Shown in pieces: positions 1 through 6,385 of a DNA stretch of 7,740 nucleotides. Position 1 is the first letter of the stretch; the number at the start of each line of letters is the position of its first letter. Location: contig JAKAZX010000183.1 of assembly GCA_021826485.1 (NCBI GenBank), forward strand, positions 1-7,740, read 5' to 3'. Below the pieces are notes generated by a model. That model ran no database searches and was not told the origin of the DNA. It worked only from the letters and a program-made list of their open reading frames with translations. The position numbers and the translations under genes were made by a program. Origin of the DNA: Pseudomonadota bacterium (GTDB taxonomy: Bacteria; Pseudomonadota; Alphaproteobacteria; Acetobacterales; Acetobacteraceae).

Positions 1-2
1 CG

Positions 3-512
3 TACATGGAGATCGTGGACACGCGGTCCGCGATCAATTACGGCGCAACCAACACCTGCGGCGACTACTACACGTGGTCGTTCAACGGCGGTGCGGGCGT
101 CGAGCCGGCCAATACCTGCTTTGGCGGATCGCCGATCAGCGGCACGCAGCCGCTGAGCCAGACGCTGACCTTCACGGTGACGCCCAGCGGTTCGTTCTCG
201 CCGATCAATGATTATTTCGTCCAGGGCACCACCGTGGTCGGCGAGTTCCAACTGACCTACACGGGCAGCGAATCCTCGGGGTCGTATATCGACTTCATCG
301 GCCAGGGCCTCAGCCCGACGATCCCGGGCGGCGCGACCGAGATCAACGTTCCGGTCGGCGGCGTCACCGTCAATTTCGGCGACGGGCCGGGTTACAGCTT
401 CGAGGGCCAGGTCACCGTCGATCGCGCGGCTCCGGTGCCGGAGCCGATGACCCTGTCGATCCTGGCAGGCGGGCTGGTCATGCTGGGGGCAGCCCGGCGC
501 CGCGCCGGTTAG
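3..512 (+). CDS. PEP-CTERM sorting-domain protein, 3' part
   Basis: This is the C-terminal part of an exported protein with a PEP-CTERM anchor. Just before the end comes Val-Pro-Glu-Pro (PEP codons at 438-446), then a hydrophobic stretch of about 16 residues (MTLSILAGGLVMLGAA), then a basic tail of three Arg. That is the tripartite signal handled by exosortases, which places the protein at the cell surface or in the extracellular matrix. The upstream part is rich in Gly, Ser, Thr, Asn and aromatic residues, with beta-strand-like alternation and two Cys, as in many secreted PEP-CTERM proteins; I recognise no catalytic domain. An ATG lies at position 6, but the frame is open to the window edge and no signal peptide follows that ATG, so the true start is probably upstream. 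A stem-loop follows the TAG stop. The anchor call is strong; the function is unknown. Confidence 0.8.
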   Translation, partial: YMEIVDTRSAINYGATNTCGDYYTWSFNGGAGVEPANTCFGGSPISGTQPLSQTLTFTVTPSGSFSPINDYFVQGTTVVGEFQLTYTGSESSGSYIDFIGQGLSPTIPGGATEINVPVGGVTVNFGDGPGYSFEGQVTVDRAAPVPEPMTLSILAGGLVMLGAARRRAG

Positions 513-519
513 TGGACTA

Positions 520-556
520 TCGGCCGGCCATCCGATCGTCGCGGAGGGCCGGCCGA
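520..556 (+). terminator. G+C-rich stem-loop after the PEP-CTERM gene
   Basis: A perfect 10-bp inverted repeat, TCGGCCGGCC at 520-529 and GGCCGGCCGA at 547-556, encloses a 17-base loop. It starts 8 bases after the TAG stop of the PEP-CTERM gene and ends 8 bases before the likely rpsA -35 box. Its position suits a transcription terminator separating the two genes. No T-tract follows (the next bases are C-rich), so it is not a classic intrinsic terminator; it could pause polymerase, protect an mRNA 3' end or act with Rho. The stem is seen in the sequence; the function is inferred. Confidence 0.5.
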
Positions 557-564
557 CCCCCGCC

Positions 565-595
565 TTGACTCCCACCCCCATCCGACCACCTATGG
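565..595 (+). promoter_or_regulatory. Probable rpsA promoter and start of a long leader
   Basis: TTGACT at 565-570 matches the -35 consensus at five of six bases. CTATGG at 590-595, after a 19-base C-rich spacer, is a plausible -10 of the kind often seen in high-G+C alphaproteobacteria, where the -35 is stronger than the -10. Transcription from here would give a leader of about 170 bases before the rpsA ATG at 775. Within it CACGGC (680-685) and GCCGTG (694-699) can form a 6-bp hairpin. A Shine-Dalgarno-like ACAGGA lies at 756-761. I see no protein gene in 513-774. The -10 assignment is tentative. Confidence 0.45.
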
Positions 596-774
596 CGCTC
601 GACGGTCGCGTTCCGTGCCCGTCCCGGGGGATGGCGGTCGCCCGTCCTCACCCGGTCATCGATCCATCCGGCCTGCGCCCACGGCGCGGGCAAGCCGTGC
701 TTTGAAACAGGCGCGCATACCCAGCCTCCGTGGCCTTGCGGCCCGGACCGCTCCAACAGGAACCACCCCACCAC

Positions 775-2508
775 ATGGCCTCCGCCGCCGTTGCCCAGCA
801 TCACGCCGCCGCCCGCCCCGCCTCCGAAGATTTCGCCGCCCTGCTCGACCAGACGCTGGGCCGCGATTCCGGCTTCGAAGGCTCGGTCGTCACCGGGCGC
901 ATCGTCCGCCTCACCGACGAATTCGCCATCGTCGATGTCGGCCTGAAGAGCGAGGGGCGCGTCGCCCTCAAGGAATTCGCCCCGCCCGGCAGCACGCCGG
1001 AAATCCGCCCGGGCGACCATGTCGAGCTCTATGTCGAGCGCTACGAGGACCGGGACGGCTCGATCGTGCTGTCGCGCGAGAAGGCGCGGCGCGAGGAAGC
1101 CTGGACCAATCTGGAAAAGGCGTTCGAGACGCAGCAGCGCGTGCAGGGCAGCATCTATGGCCGCGTCAAGGGCGGCTTCACCGTCGATCTCGGCGGCGCC
1201 GTCGCCTTCCTGCCCGGCAGCCAGGTGGACATCCGCCCGGTGCGCGATGTCGGCCCGCTGATGGGCACGCCGCAGCCATTCCAGATCCTCAAGATGGACC
1301 GCGCCCGCGGCAACATCGTCGTGTCCCGCCGCGCGGTGCTGGAGGAGACGCGCGCCGAGCAGCGCAGCGAGCTGATCCAGGGCCTCAAGGAAGGCATGAT
1401 CCTCGACGGCGTGGTGAAGAACATCACCGATTACGGCGCCTTCGTCGATCTCGGCGGCGTCGATGGCCTGCTGCACGTGACCGACATCGCCTGGCGGCGC
1501 ATCAACCACCCGTCGGAGGCGCTGCAGATCGGCCAGCAGGTCAAGGTGCAGGTGATCCGCTTCAACCCGGAAACCCAGCGCATCAGCCTCGGCATGAAGC
1601 AGCTCGAGGCGGATCCGTGGGAAGGGGTGGCGGCGAAGTATCCGCCGGGCGCCAAATACACCGGCCGCGTCACCAACATCACCGACTACGGCGCCTTCGT
1701 GGAGCTGGAGCCGGGGGTGGAGGGTCTCGTCCACGTCTCCGAGATGTCGTGGACCAAGAAGAACGTGCATCCCGGCAAGATCGTCGCGACCAGCCAGGAG
1801 GTCGAGGTGATGGTGCTGGATGTGGACGCCGCCAAGCGCCGCATCTCGCTCGGCCTGAAGCAGGTGCAGCGCAACCCGTGGGAGCAGTTCCTCGACGAGC
1901 ATCCGATCGGCTCGGTGGTGGAAGGCGAAATCCGCAACATCACCGAATTCGGCCTGTTCGTCGGCCTGTCGGTCGATATCGACGGCATGGTCCACATGTC
2001 CGACCTGTCGTGGGACGAGCCGGGCGAACTGGCCATGACGAAATACGAGAAGGGCCAGCACGTCCGCGCCAAGGTGCTCGACGTGGACGTGGAGAAGGAG
2101 CGGATCAGCCTGGGCGTCAAGCAGCTCCACGACGATCCGGCCGCCAACGTGCTGGATCGCGTCCACAAGGGCCAGATCGTCACCTGCGTCGTCACCGCGG
2201 TGCAGAACAACGGCATCGAGGTGAAGGTGGACGACGTGCTGTCCGGCTTCATCCGCCGCGCCGAACTGGCCCGCGACAAGTCCGACCAGCGGCCGGACCG
2301 CTTCGCGGTGGGCGAGAAGGTGGACGCGAAGATCATCGCGGTCGATCGCGCCGCCCGCAAACTGTCGCTCACCATCAAGGGCAAGGAGATGGAGGAGGAC
2401 AAGCAGGCGATCGCGGAATTCGGCACCTCCGACAGCGGCGCCTCGCTCGGCGACATCCTGGGCGCGGCGATCCGCCGCCGCAACGCCCAGGCTCAGCAGG
2501 AGCCATGA
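775..2508 (+). CDS. rpsA: 30S ribosomal protein S1
   Basis: S1 is the large mRNA-binding protein of the small ribosomal subunit, needed to load most mRNAs that are structured or have weak Shine-Dalgarno sequences. The 577-residue product (E. coli S1 is 557) carries six S1 OB-fold repeats, at about residues 35-102, 121-186, 205-275, 291-362, 377-448 and 464-535. Repeats 3 to 5 have the classic core, such as NITDYGAFVDL followed by GLLHVTDIAW; repeats 1 and 2 are more divergent, as is normal for the ribosome-binding end. I chose ATG 775 because ACAGGA lies 13 bases upstream and the family start context fits. An in-frame GTG at 730 would add 15 residues with no better ribosome site. In many proteobacteria cmk precedes rpsA, but here a PEP-CTERM gene does. 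The TGA stop overlaps a mini-ORF leading into sppA. Confidence 0.97.
   Translation: MASAAVAQHHAAARPASEDFAALLDQTLGRDSGFEGSVVTGRIVRLTDEFAIVDVGLKSEGRVALKEFAPPGSTPEIRPGDHVELYVERYEDRDGSIVLSREKARREEAWTNLEKAFETQQRVQGSIYGRVKGGFTVDLGGAVAFLPGSQVDIRPVRDVGPLMGTPQPFQILKMDRARGNIVVSRRAVLEETRAEQRSELIQGLKEGMILDGVVKNITDYGAFVDLGGVDGLLHVTDIAWRRINHPSEALQIGQQVKVQVIRFNPETQRISLGMKQLEADPWEGVAAKYPPGAKYTGRVTNITDYGAFVELEPGVEGLVHVSEMSWTKKNVHPGKIVATSQEVEVMVLDVDAAKRRISLGLKQVQRNPWEQFLDEHPIGSVVEGEIRNITEFGLFVGLSVDIDGMVHMSDLSWDEPGELAMTKYEKGQHVRAKVLDVDVEKERISLGVKQLHDDPAANVLDRVHKGQIVTCVVTAVQNNGIEVKVDDVLSGFIRRAELARDKSDQRPDRFAVGEKVDAKIIAVDRAARKLSLTIKGKEMEEDKQAIAEFGTSDSGASLGDILGAAIRRRNAQAQQEP
1420..1700 (+). repeat. Near-identical DNA repeat between S1 repeats 3 and 4
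   Basis: The 26 bases at 1420-1445 and those at 1675-1700 differ at one position only (T versus C). They encode the Asn-Ile-Thr-Asp-Tyr-Gly-Ala-Phe-Val core of S1 repeats 3 and 4. A more diverged third copy begins at 1936 in repeat 5. This is explained by the internal duplication of the S1 domain plus strong codon bias, though it is a possible site for recombination that would delete or add one repeat. Confidence 0.8.
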
Positions 2509-2528
2509 TGCGCCGTCGCGCCGCATGA
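2505..2528 (+). other. Mini-ORF bridging the rpsA stop and sppA start
   Basis: ATG codons at 2505 and 2508 open a frame of seven or six codons (MMRRRAA) ending in TGA at 2526-2528. The first ATG overlaps the rpsA TGA (ATGA at 2505-2508), and the mini-ORF stop overlaps the sppA ATG (ATGA at 2525-2528). AGGAG at 2498-2502 sits 5 bases before the second ATG, the best ribosome site in the junction, while sppA has no Shine-Dalgarno of its own. A ribosome could end rpsA, restart here, translate an Arg-rich hexapeptide and restart again at sppA. Whether it is translated is unknown; the AGGAG might serve sppA directly at a long spacing of 22 bases. Confidence 0.35.
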
Positions 2529-3469
2529 GCCTGGAGACGGACCTGCTGCTGGACAGGCGGCGCCTCAAGCGCCGCCTGTCGCTTTGGCGGGCGGTGGCGG
2601 TGCTGGCCGTGCTGCTGGCGGCGCTGGCCGCCGTCGGCCGGTTCGGCGGGTTCGAGCGGGCGCACATCGCCCGGCTGACCGTCAGCGGCCTGATCACCGA
2701 CGACCGCGCGCTGGCGGACCGGGTGCGCAAGCTGGCCGACGACTCCCGCGTCCGGGCGCTGCTGGTGGAAATCGACAGCCCCGGCGGCAGCGTCGCCGGC
2801 GGAGAGGAACTGCACGACGCGATCGCCGCGGTGGCGGCGAAGAAGCCGGTCGCCGCGGTGATGCAGGGGCTGGCCGCCTCGGCCGGGTACATGATCGCCG
2901 TGCCGGCGGAACGCATCTTCGCCCGCGGCACCACGCTGACCGGCTCGATCGGCGTGCTGCTGGAAAGCGGCGAGGTCTCAGGCCTGCTGTCGCGCATCGG
3001 CGTCAGCGCGGAAACCATCGTCTCCGGCCCGCTCAAGGACCAGCCGAGCCTGACGCATCCCTTGTCCGCGCAGGGGCGGCAGGTGCTGCAGGACATCGTC
3101 ATGGACATCTACGGCCAGTTCGTCGGGATGGTGGCCGCCGGGCGACACATGGACCCGGCGCGGGTGCGCGAACTCGGCGATGGCCGGGCCTATACCGGGC
3201 GGCAGGCACTCGGCCTCGGGCTGATCGATGCGATCGGCGGCGAGGCGGAGGCGCGGGACTGGCTGGCCGCCGCCCATCACATCCCGCGCAGCACCCCGGT
3301 CGAGGGGATGGAGCGGACCACGCTGGCCGAACGGGCGCTGGGCGCAAGCCTCGGCCCGCTCTGGCAGGCGACCATGAAAACGCTTGCTTCCCAAGCACTT
3401 AGGCTTGACGGCGCCTGGGCCATCTGGCAGCCTGGACTCTGGGCCGACGAGGGGGCGGGCACGCGATGA
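2525..3469 (+). CDS. sppA: Signal peptide peptidase SppA (peptidase S49)
   Basis: A membrane-anchored serine protease that degrades cleaved signal peptides in the cytoplasmic membrane. The 314-residue protein is of the short, single-S49-domain type. A basic N-terminus is followed by one membrane segment at about residues 21-38, with the catalytic domain expected outside. Visible landmarks are DSPGG (84-88), the nucleophile Ser119 in LAASAGYM, and Lys171 in GPLKDQ as general base. The Ser-Lys spacing of 52 matches the Ser147/Lys199 dyad known from Bacillus subtilis SppA. GSIGV (140-144) and the C-terminal GLIDAIGG (232-239) also fit. The ATG at 2525 is the first start after rpsA and has no Shine-Dalgarno, so it probably depends on coupling through the mini-ORF. 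The TGA stop overlaps the ihfB ATG. The last 60 codons include a visibly less G+C-rich patch near 3371-3410. Confidence 0.93.
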   Translation: MSLETDLLLDRRRLKRRLSLWRAVAVLAVLLAALAAVGRFGGFERAHIARLTVSGLITDDRALADRVRKLADDSRVRALLVEIDSPGGSVAGGEELHDAIAAVAAKKPVAAVMQGLAASAGYMIAVPAERIFARGTTLTGSIGVLLESGEVSGLLSRIGVSAETIVSGPLKDQPSLTHPLSAQGRQVLQDIVMDIYGQFVGMVAAGRHMDPARVRELGDGRAYTGRQALGLGLIDAIGGEAEARDWLAAAHHIPRSTPVEGMERTTLAERALGASLGPLWQATMKTLASQALRLDGAWAIWQPGLWADEGAGTR

Positions 3470-3786
3470 CACGCTCGGAACTGATCGCCGAACTGTCCAG
3501 CGCCAATCCGCACCTGCTCGGGCGGGATGTGGAGGTGATCGTGGCGACCATCTTCAACGAGATCACCGCGGCCCTGGCGCGGGGGGAGCGGGTGGAGCTG
3601 CGCGGCTTCGGCGCCTTCACCGTCAAGCGGCGGGATGCGCGCACCGGCCGCAACCCGCGCACCGGCGCCGCCGTCGCGGTGGACGAGAAGGCCGTGCCGT
3701 TCTTCAAGGCCGGCAAGGAATTGCGGGAACGGGTCAATCTCGGCAAGCCCGCCCGCCCCGCCACCGCCGCAAAGGTCCCTGCCTGA
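3466..3786 (+). CDS. ihfB: Integration host factor subunit beta
   Basis: IHF is an alpha/beta heterodimer that bends DNA sharply in promoters, replication origins and recombination sites. The 106-residue protein matches the HU/IHF fold along its length: N-terminal helices (SELIAELSSANPHL), the VELRGFGAF turn at about 43-51, and the beta-arm motif GRNPRTG at 61-67, where Pro64 would intercalate into DNA. The SELI start and NPHL motif favour the beta subunit over alpha or HU. The C-terminal tail after residue 93 is Ala/Pro/Lys-rich. The start overlaps the sppA stop (ATGA 3466-3469), with GAGGGGG at 3449-3455 as ribosome site. An rpsA-ihfB linkage is common in proteobacteria; here sppA lies between them. 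The alpha subunit is not in the window. Confidence 0.93.
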   Translation: MTRSELIAELSSANPHLLGRDVEVIVATIFNEITAALARGERVELRGFGAFTVKRRDARTGRNPRTGAAVAVDEKAVPFFKAGKELRERVNLGKPARPATAAKVPA

Positions 3787-3789
3787 GCC

Positions 3790-4101
3790 ATGTTGCGCAT
3801 CCTGCTCGCGGCCCCGCTGCTGCTGATCCTCGTGCTGTTCGCGCTCTCCAATCCGGCACCGGCGGAATTCCGGCTGTGGCCGACCGATTTCGCGGTGGCG
3901 CTGCCGCTGTCGCTGGCGGTGCTGGGCGCCATGGCGGTCGCATTCCTCGCAGGCGCCCTGGTGCTGTGGCTGAGCGTGCTGGCGGCACGGCGGCGCGCGC
4001 GGCGGGCGGAACGGTCGGTGCAGTTGCTGGAGGCGCAGGTCGCCGAGCTGAAGGCGCGCCAGTCACCCGCCGGCCCCGGCCCGCTGGTGCCGAGCCACTA
4101 G
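3790..4101 (+). CDS. lapA: LapA family inner-membrane protein (DUF1049)
   Basis: A 103-residue membrane protein of the LapA type. It has a first membrane segment at about residues 3-20, a short loop beginning Asn-Pro (21-22) with the FRLWPTDF stretch, a second membrane segment at about 36-64, a strongly basic patch (AARRRARRAER, 65-75), then a probable coiled coil at about 68-91. This two-helix plus cytoplasmic coiled-coil plan is that of E. coli LapA, which works with LapB in lipopolysaccharide assembly and control of LpxC. The lapB gene, next to lapA in E. coli, is absent here and pyrF follows directly. The start is 3 bases after the ihfB TGA, with AAAGG at 3771-3775 as a distant ribosome site. 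Identification rests on topology and position; sequence motifs are few. Confidence 0.8.
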   Translation: MLRILLAAPLLLILVLFALSNPAPAEFRLWPTDFAVALPLSLAVLGAMAVAFLAGALVLWLSVLAARRRARRAERSVQLLEAQVAELKARQSPAGPGPLVPSH

Positions 4102-4111
4102 CCGCACCCGC

Positions 4112-4810
4112 ATGAGCGGCCGGCCCTGCGGCCTGATCGCCGCGCTGGACACGCCGGAGGTTGCCGCCGCGCAGCGCCTCTCGGCGGCGGTCCGGCCGTC
4201 CTGCGGACTGGTCAAGCTCGGGCTGGAGTTCTTCGCCGCCAACGGGCCGGCCGGGCTGCGTGCGCTCGGCGACGTGCCGGTGTTCCTCGACCTCAAGCTG
4301 CACGACATCCCGAACACGGTGGCCGGCGCCATCCGTGCCCTGCTGCCGCTGCGTCCGCGCATGGTGACGCTGCACGCCGGCGGGGGGGCCGCGATGCTGC
4401 GCGCCGCGCGTGAGGCCGCCGAGGCGGCCGGTGAGTCGCGCCCCCGCCTGCTGGCGGTGACGGTGCTGACCAGCCTGGACGATGCGGCCTTGCGCGCGAC
4501 CGGCATCGCCGACCCGCCGGCAGCCCAGGTGCTGCGGCTCGCGCGACTGGCGATGGACGCGGGGGCCGACGGCCTGGTCTGCGCGCCGCCGGAAGTGGCG
4601 ATGCTGCGCGCCGCACTCGGCCCCTTGCCGCTGCTGGTGGCGCCCGGCATCCGCCCGGCGGGCAGCGCCGCCGGCGATCAGGCCCGCATCGCGACGCCGC
4701 GGGCCGCCGCCGCAGCGGGCGCGGACTGGCTGGTGGTCGGCCGGCCGATCACCGAGGCCGCCGACCCGCGCGCCGCCGCCGCCGCGATCCGTGCGGAGAT
4801 CGGCGGATGA
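4112..4810 (+). CDS. pyrF: Orotidine-5'-phosphate decarboxylase
   Basis: Catalyses the last step of UMP synthesis, decarboxylation of OMP to UMP. The 232-residue TIM-barrel protein shows the family signature: Asp13 (AALDT), Lys35 (LVKLG), and the catalytic Asp60-x-Lys62-x-x-Asp65 in FLDLKLHDIPNT. Further conserved parts are VTVLTS (116-121), the phosphate-binding PGIRP (188-192) and VVGRPIT (208-214), whose Arg contacts the phosphate. Length is typical of the short bacterial class. The ATG lies 10 bases after the lapA TAG with no clear Shine-Dalgarno, so its translation may depend on the cluster. The TGA stop overlaps the trpF ATG (ATGA 4807-4810), tying the two biosynthetic genes. A run of seven G at 4382-4388 lies in frame. 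Confidence 0.96.
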   Translation: MSGRPCGLIAALDTPEVAAAQRLSAAVRPSCGLVKLGLEFFAANGPAGLRALGDVPVFLDLKLHDIPNTVAGAIRALLPLRPRMVTLHAGGGAAMLRAAREAAEAAGESRPRLLAVTVLTSLDDAALRATGIADPPAAQVLRLARLAMDAGADGLVCAPPEVAMLRAALGPLPLLVAPGIRPAGSAAGDQARIATPRAAAAAGADWLVVGRPITEAADPRAAAAAIRAEIGG

Positions 4811-5493
4811 CCGCCGTGAAGATCTGCGGCATCGCCTCCGCCGAGGGGTTCGACGCGGCGGTGGCGGCCGGGGCGGACTGGCTCGGCTTCGTGTTCTTCC
4901 CCGCCTCGCCCCGCGCCGTCACGCCGGCGCAGGCGGCGGCGCTGTCGGCGCGCCATGCCGGCGGGCCGCGGCGGGTCGGGCTGTTCGTGGAACCGGACGA
5001 CGCCGCCATCGCCGCGGCACTGGCCGAAGTGCCGCTCGATATCCTGCAACTCTATGCGCCGCCCGATCGGGCGGCGGCGGCGCGGGCACGCTTCGGCATC
5101 CCGGTCTGGCACGCCGTGGGCGTCGCCGCGCGCGCCGACCTGCCGGACCGGGCCGCGGGCATCGACGGGCTGGTGATCGAGCCGAAGCCGCCCGCCGGCG
5201 CCACCCGTCCCGGCGGCAATGCGATCGTGCTCGACTGGACGCTGACCGCCGGCTGGCGCGCGCCGGCGCCGTGGCTGCTGGCCGGCGGGCTGACGGTCGC
5301 GAACGTCGCTTCCGCCATCGCCGCCTCCGGCGCGCCGGCGGTGGATGTGTCGTCCGGGGTGGAGCGGTCGCGCGGCGTCAAGGACGCGGCAATGATCGCC
5401 GCGTTCGTCGCGGCGGCTAAAGCGCCCGCTCCCAGTTCTGCCCGACCAGATCGTGGCCGAAGCTGTGGTGCCGCTCCTCCGCCGTCAGGGTGA
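4807..5493 (+). CDS. trpF: Phosphoribosylanthranilate isomerase
   Basis: Catalyses the Amadori rearrangement of phosphoribosylanthranilate in tryptophan synthesis. The TIM-barrel protein has the catalytic Cys7 (VKICGI) and Asp143 (IVLDW). It also has WLGFVFFPASPR (25-36), the phosphate-binding LAGGLTVANV (158-167) and VDVSSGVE (179-186). The family motif QLHG reads QLYA here (81-84). Normal family length is about 205-215; this frame runs to 228 because it passes the expected end near residue 205 and continues 23 residues (Ala/Pro/Ser/Arg-rich) antisense to the end of the MarR-GNAT gene. The tail resembles no family sequence and is probably a run-on. GGAG at 4795-4798 is a good ribosome site, 8 bases before the ATG. 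The trpB gene, often next, is missing. Confidence 0.94.
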   Translation: MTAVKICGIASAEGFDAAVAAGADWLGFVFFPASPRAVTPAQAAALSARHAGGPRRVGLFVEPDDAAIAAALAEVPLDILQLYAPPDRAAAARARFGIPVWHAVGVAARADLPDRAAGIDGLVIEPKPPAGATRPGGNAIVLDWTLTAGWRAPAPWLLAGGLTVANVASAIAASGAPAVDVSSGVERSRGVKDAAMIAAFVAAAKAPAPSSARPDRGRSCGAAPPPSG

Positions 5494-6343
5494 AGCCGGC
5501 TGCCTGATAGATGCGGCGGGCGGAGGTCAGCACGTCGTTGGTCCACAGCATGATCCGGCCATATCCGGCCTCCCGCGCGAAGCACAGGCACTCCTCCACC
5601 AGTCGCGCGCCGATGCCGAGGCCGCGCGCCGCCGCGTCGACATACAGCAGGCGAAGCTGCGCCATGGTGTCGGTCTTGCGCACCAGGAACACCGATCCCA
5701 CCACCTCCCCGTCGCGCTCGGCGACCCAGCAGCGTTCCCGCGCCGCATCGAACTGCTCGACGAAGCGGGAGACGATGCCGGCGACCAGCGCCTCGAAGCC
5801 GGCATCCCAGCCATATTCGCGCGCATACAGCACCGCCTGGCGATGCACGATCCAGCCGAGATCGCCGACGCGCGGTGCGCGCAGCAGCCAGGGCCGGGCC
5901 GGCACCTGCGGGGCGACGCCGAGCAGTGCCGCCGCCGCCTCCAGCGCCGCGGCCAGCCGGCGCTGCGCGGGCGGTGGCAGCGGCCCGATCAGTGCCGCCA
6001 ACTGGTCGCGCGAGCCCGCGTCGAGCGCGGCGAAGGCCGCCCGCCCGGCATCCGACAGCGACAGCAGCGTGGCGCGGGCATCGGTGCCCGACCGTTGCCG
6101 CAGGATCAGCCCGCGCCGGTCGAAGCCACGCAGGATGCGGCTGAGATAGGCCGCATCCAGATCAAGCTCCGCCGCCAGCGCGGCGGCGGTCGCGGTGCCC
6201 CGGCTGCCGAGTTCGTACACCACCCGCGCCTCGGCCAGCGAGAACGGGCTGTCCAGCAGCAGCGGGTGCAGCAGGCCGATGCGCCGCGTGTAGAAGCGGC
6301 TGAACCGGCGGATTGCCTCGATGGTTTCGGGATCGGCGGACAT
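5417..6343 (-). CDS. MarR-type regulator fused to GNAT acetyltransferase
   Basis: A two-domain protein of 308 residues. The N-terminal part (about 10-140) is a MarR-like winged helix: SLAEARVVYELG, a recognition-helix region AAYLSRILRGFDRRGLI (64-80), and a wing RQRSGTDARATLLSLSDAG (82-100). After an Ala-rich linker, residues about 150-305 form a GNAT domain with the acetyl-CoA loop RGLGIG (240-245) in LRLLYVDAAARGLGIGARL, and the motif LWTNDVLTSARRIYQAAGF typical of the fold's last helix. Such MarR-GNAT fusions are known in many bacteria; their substrates are mostly unknown. I took ATG 6343 because the TTG at 6382 would place the start inside an inverted repeat and adds residues unlike the family. 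It is 42 bases downstream of tadA and could share its transcript. Its 3' end overlaps trpF by 77 bases, tail to tail. Confidence 0.88.
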   Translation of the reverse strand: MSADPETIEAIRRFSRFYTRRIGLLHPLLLDSPFSLAEARVVYELGSRGTATAAALAAELDLDAAYLSRILRGFDRRGLILRQRSGTDARATLLSLSDAGRAAFAALDAGSRDQLAALIGPLPPPAQRRLAAALEAAAALLGVAPQVPARPWLLRAPRVGDLGWIVHRQAVLYAREYGWDAGFEALVAGIVSRFVEQFDAARERCWVAERDGEVVGSVFLVRKTDTMAQLRLLYVDAAARGLGIGARLVEECLCFAREAGYGRIMLWTNDVLTSARRIYQAAGFTLTAEERHHSFGHDLVGQNWERAL

Positions 6344-6350
6344 GATGGTG

Positions 6351-6380
6351 GACAGCGTCCAGCAGATACTGGACGCTGTC
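6351..6380 (-). promoter_or_regulatory. Perfect 12-bp inverted repeat, candidate operator
   Basis: GACAGCGTCCAG at 6351-6362 and its exact reverse complement CTGGACGCTGTC at 6369-6380 flank a 6-base spacer. The element lies 7 bases upstream of the MarR-GNAT ATG, between it and tadA. Read on the minus strand, one arm overlaps a perfect -35 hexamer TTGACA (6382-6377), though no strong -10 stands at the expected distance. A GATAAT-like -10 also lies just before it on the minus strand. MarR proteins usually bind palindromes that overlap their own promoter, so autoregulation is likely. The alternative is an mRNA hairpin if transcription comes from tadA. No Shine-Dalgarno precedes the ATG. Confidence 0.6.
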
Positions 6381-6385
6381 AATTA

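Noticed and set aside
730..774. GTG start at 730 extending S1 by 15 residues.
   Set aside because: ATG 775 has a Shine-Dalgarno-like ACAGGA and begins close to where the family starts. The added residues look like translated leader.
1420..1961. Spaced repeats in rpsA as a possible repeat array or CRISPR-like structure.
   Set aside because: They encode the conserved core of S1 domains 3 to 5 in frame and are explained by domain duplication.
615..2528. A 637-codon plus-strand frame overlapping rpsA.
   Set aside because: Its product is almost wholly Arg, Pro, Gly and Ala, as expected from an out-of-frame reading of a G+C-rich gene. Only its last codons matter, as the mini-ORF at the sppA start.
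517..3108. An 863-codon open frame antisense to rpsA and part of sppA.
   Set aside because: High third-position G+C in real genes leaves long open frames on the other strand. Its translation is low-complexity His/Asp/Ala/Leu/Arg text mirroring the S1 repeats, with no recognisable domain, and rpsA is certain.
4382..4388. Runs of seven G in pyrF (4382-4388) and in the C26 gene (7220-7226) as phase-variation tracts.
   Set aside because: Both are in frame within intact genes, short for slipped-strand switching, and expected from consecutive Gly codons in this composition.
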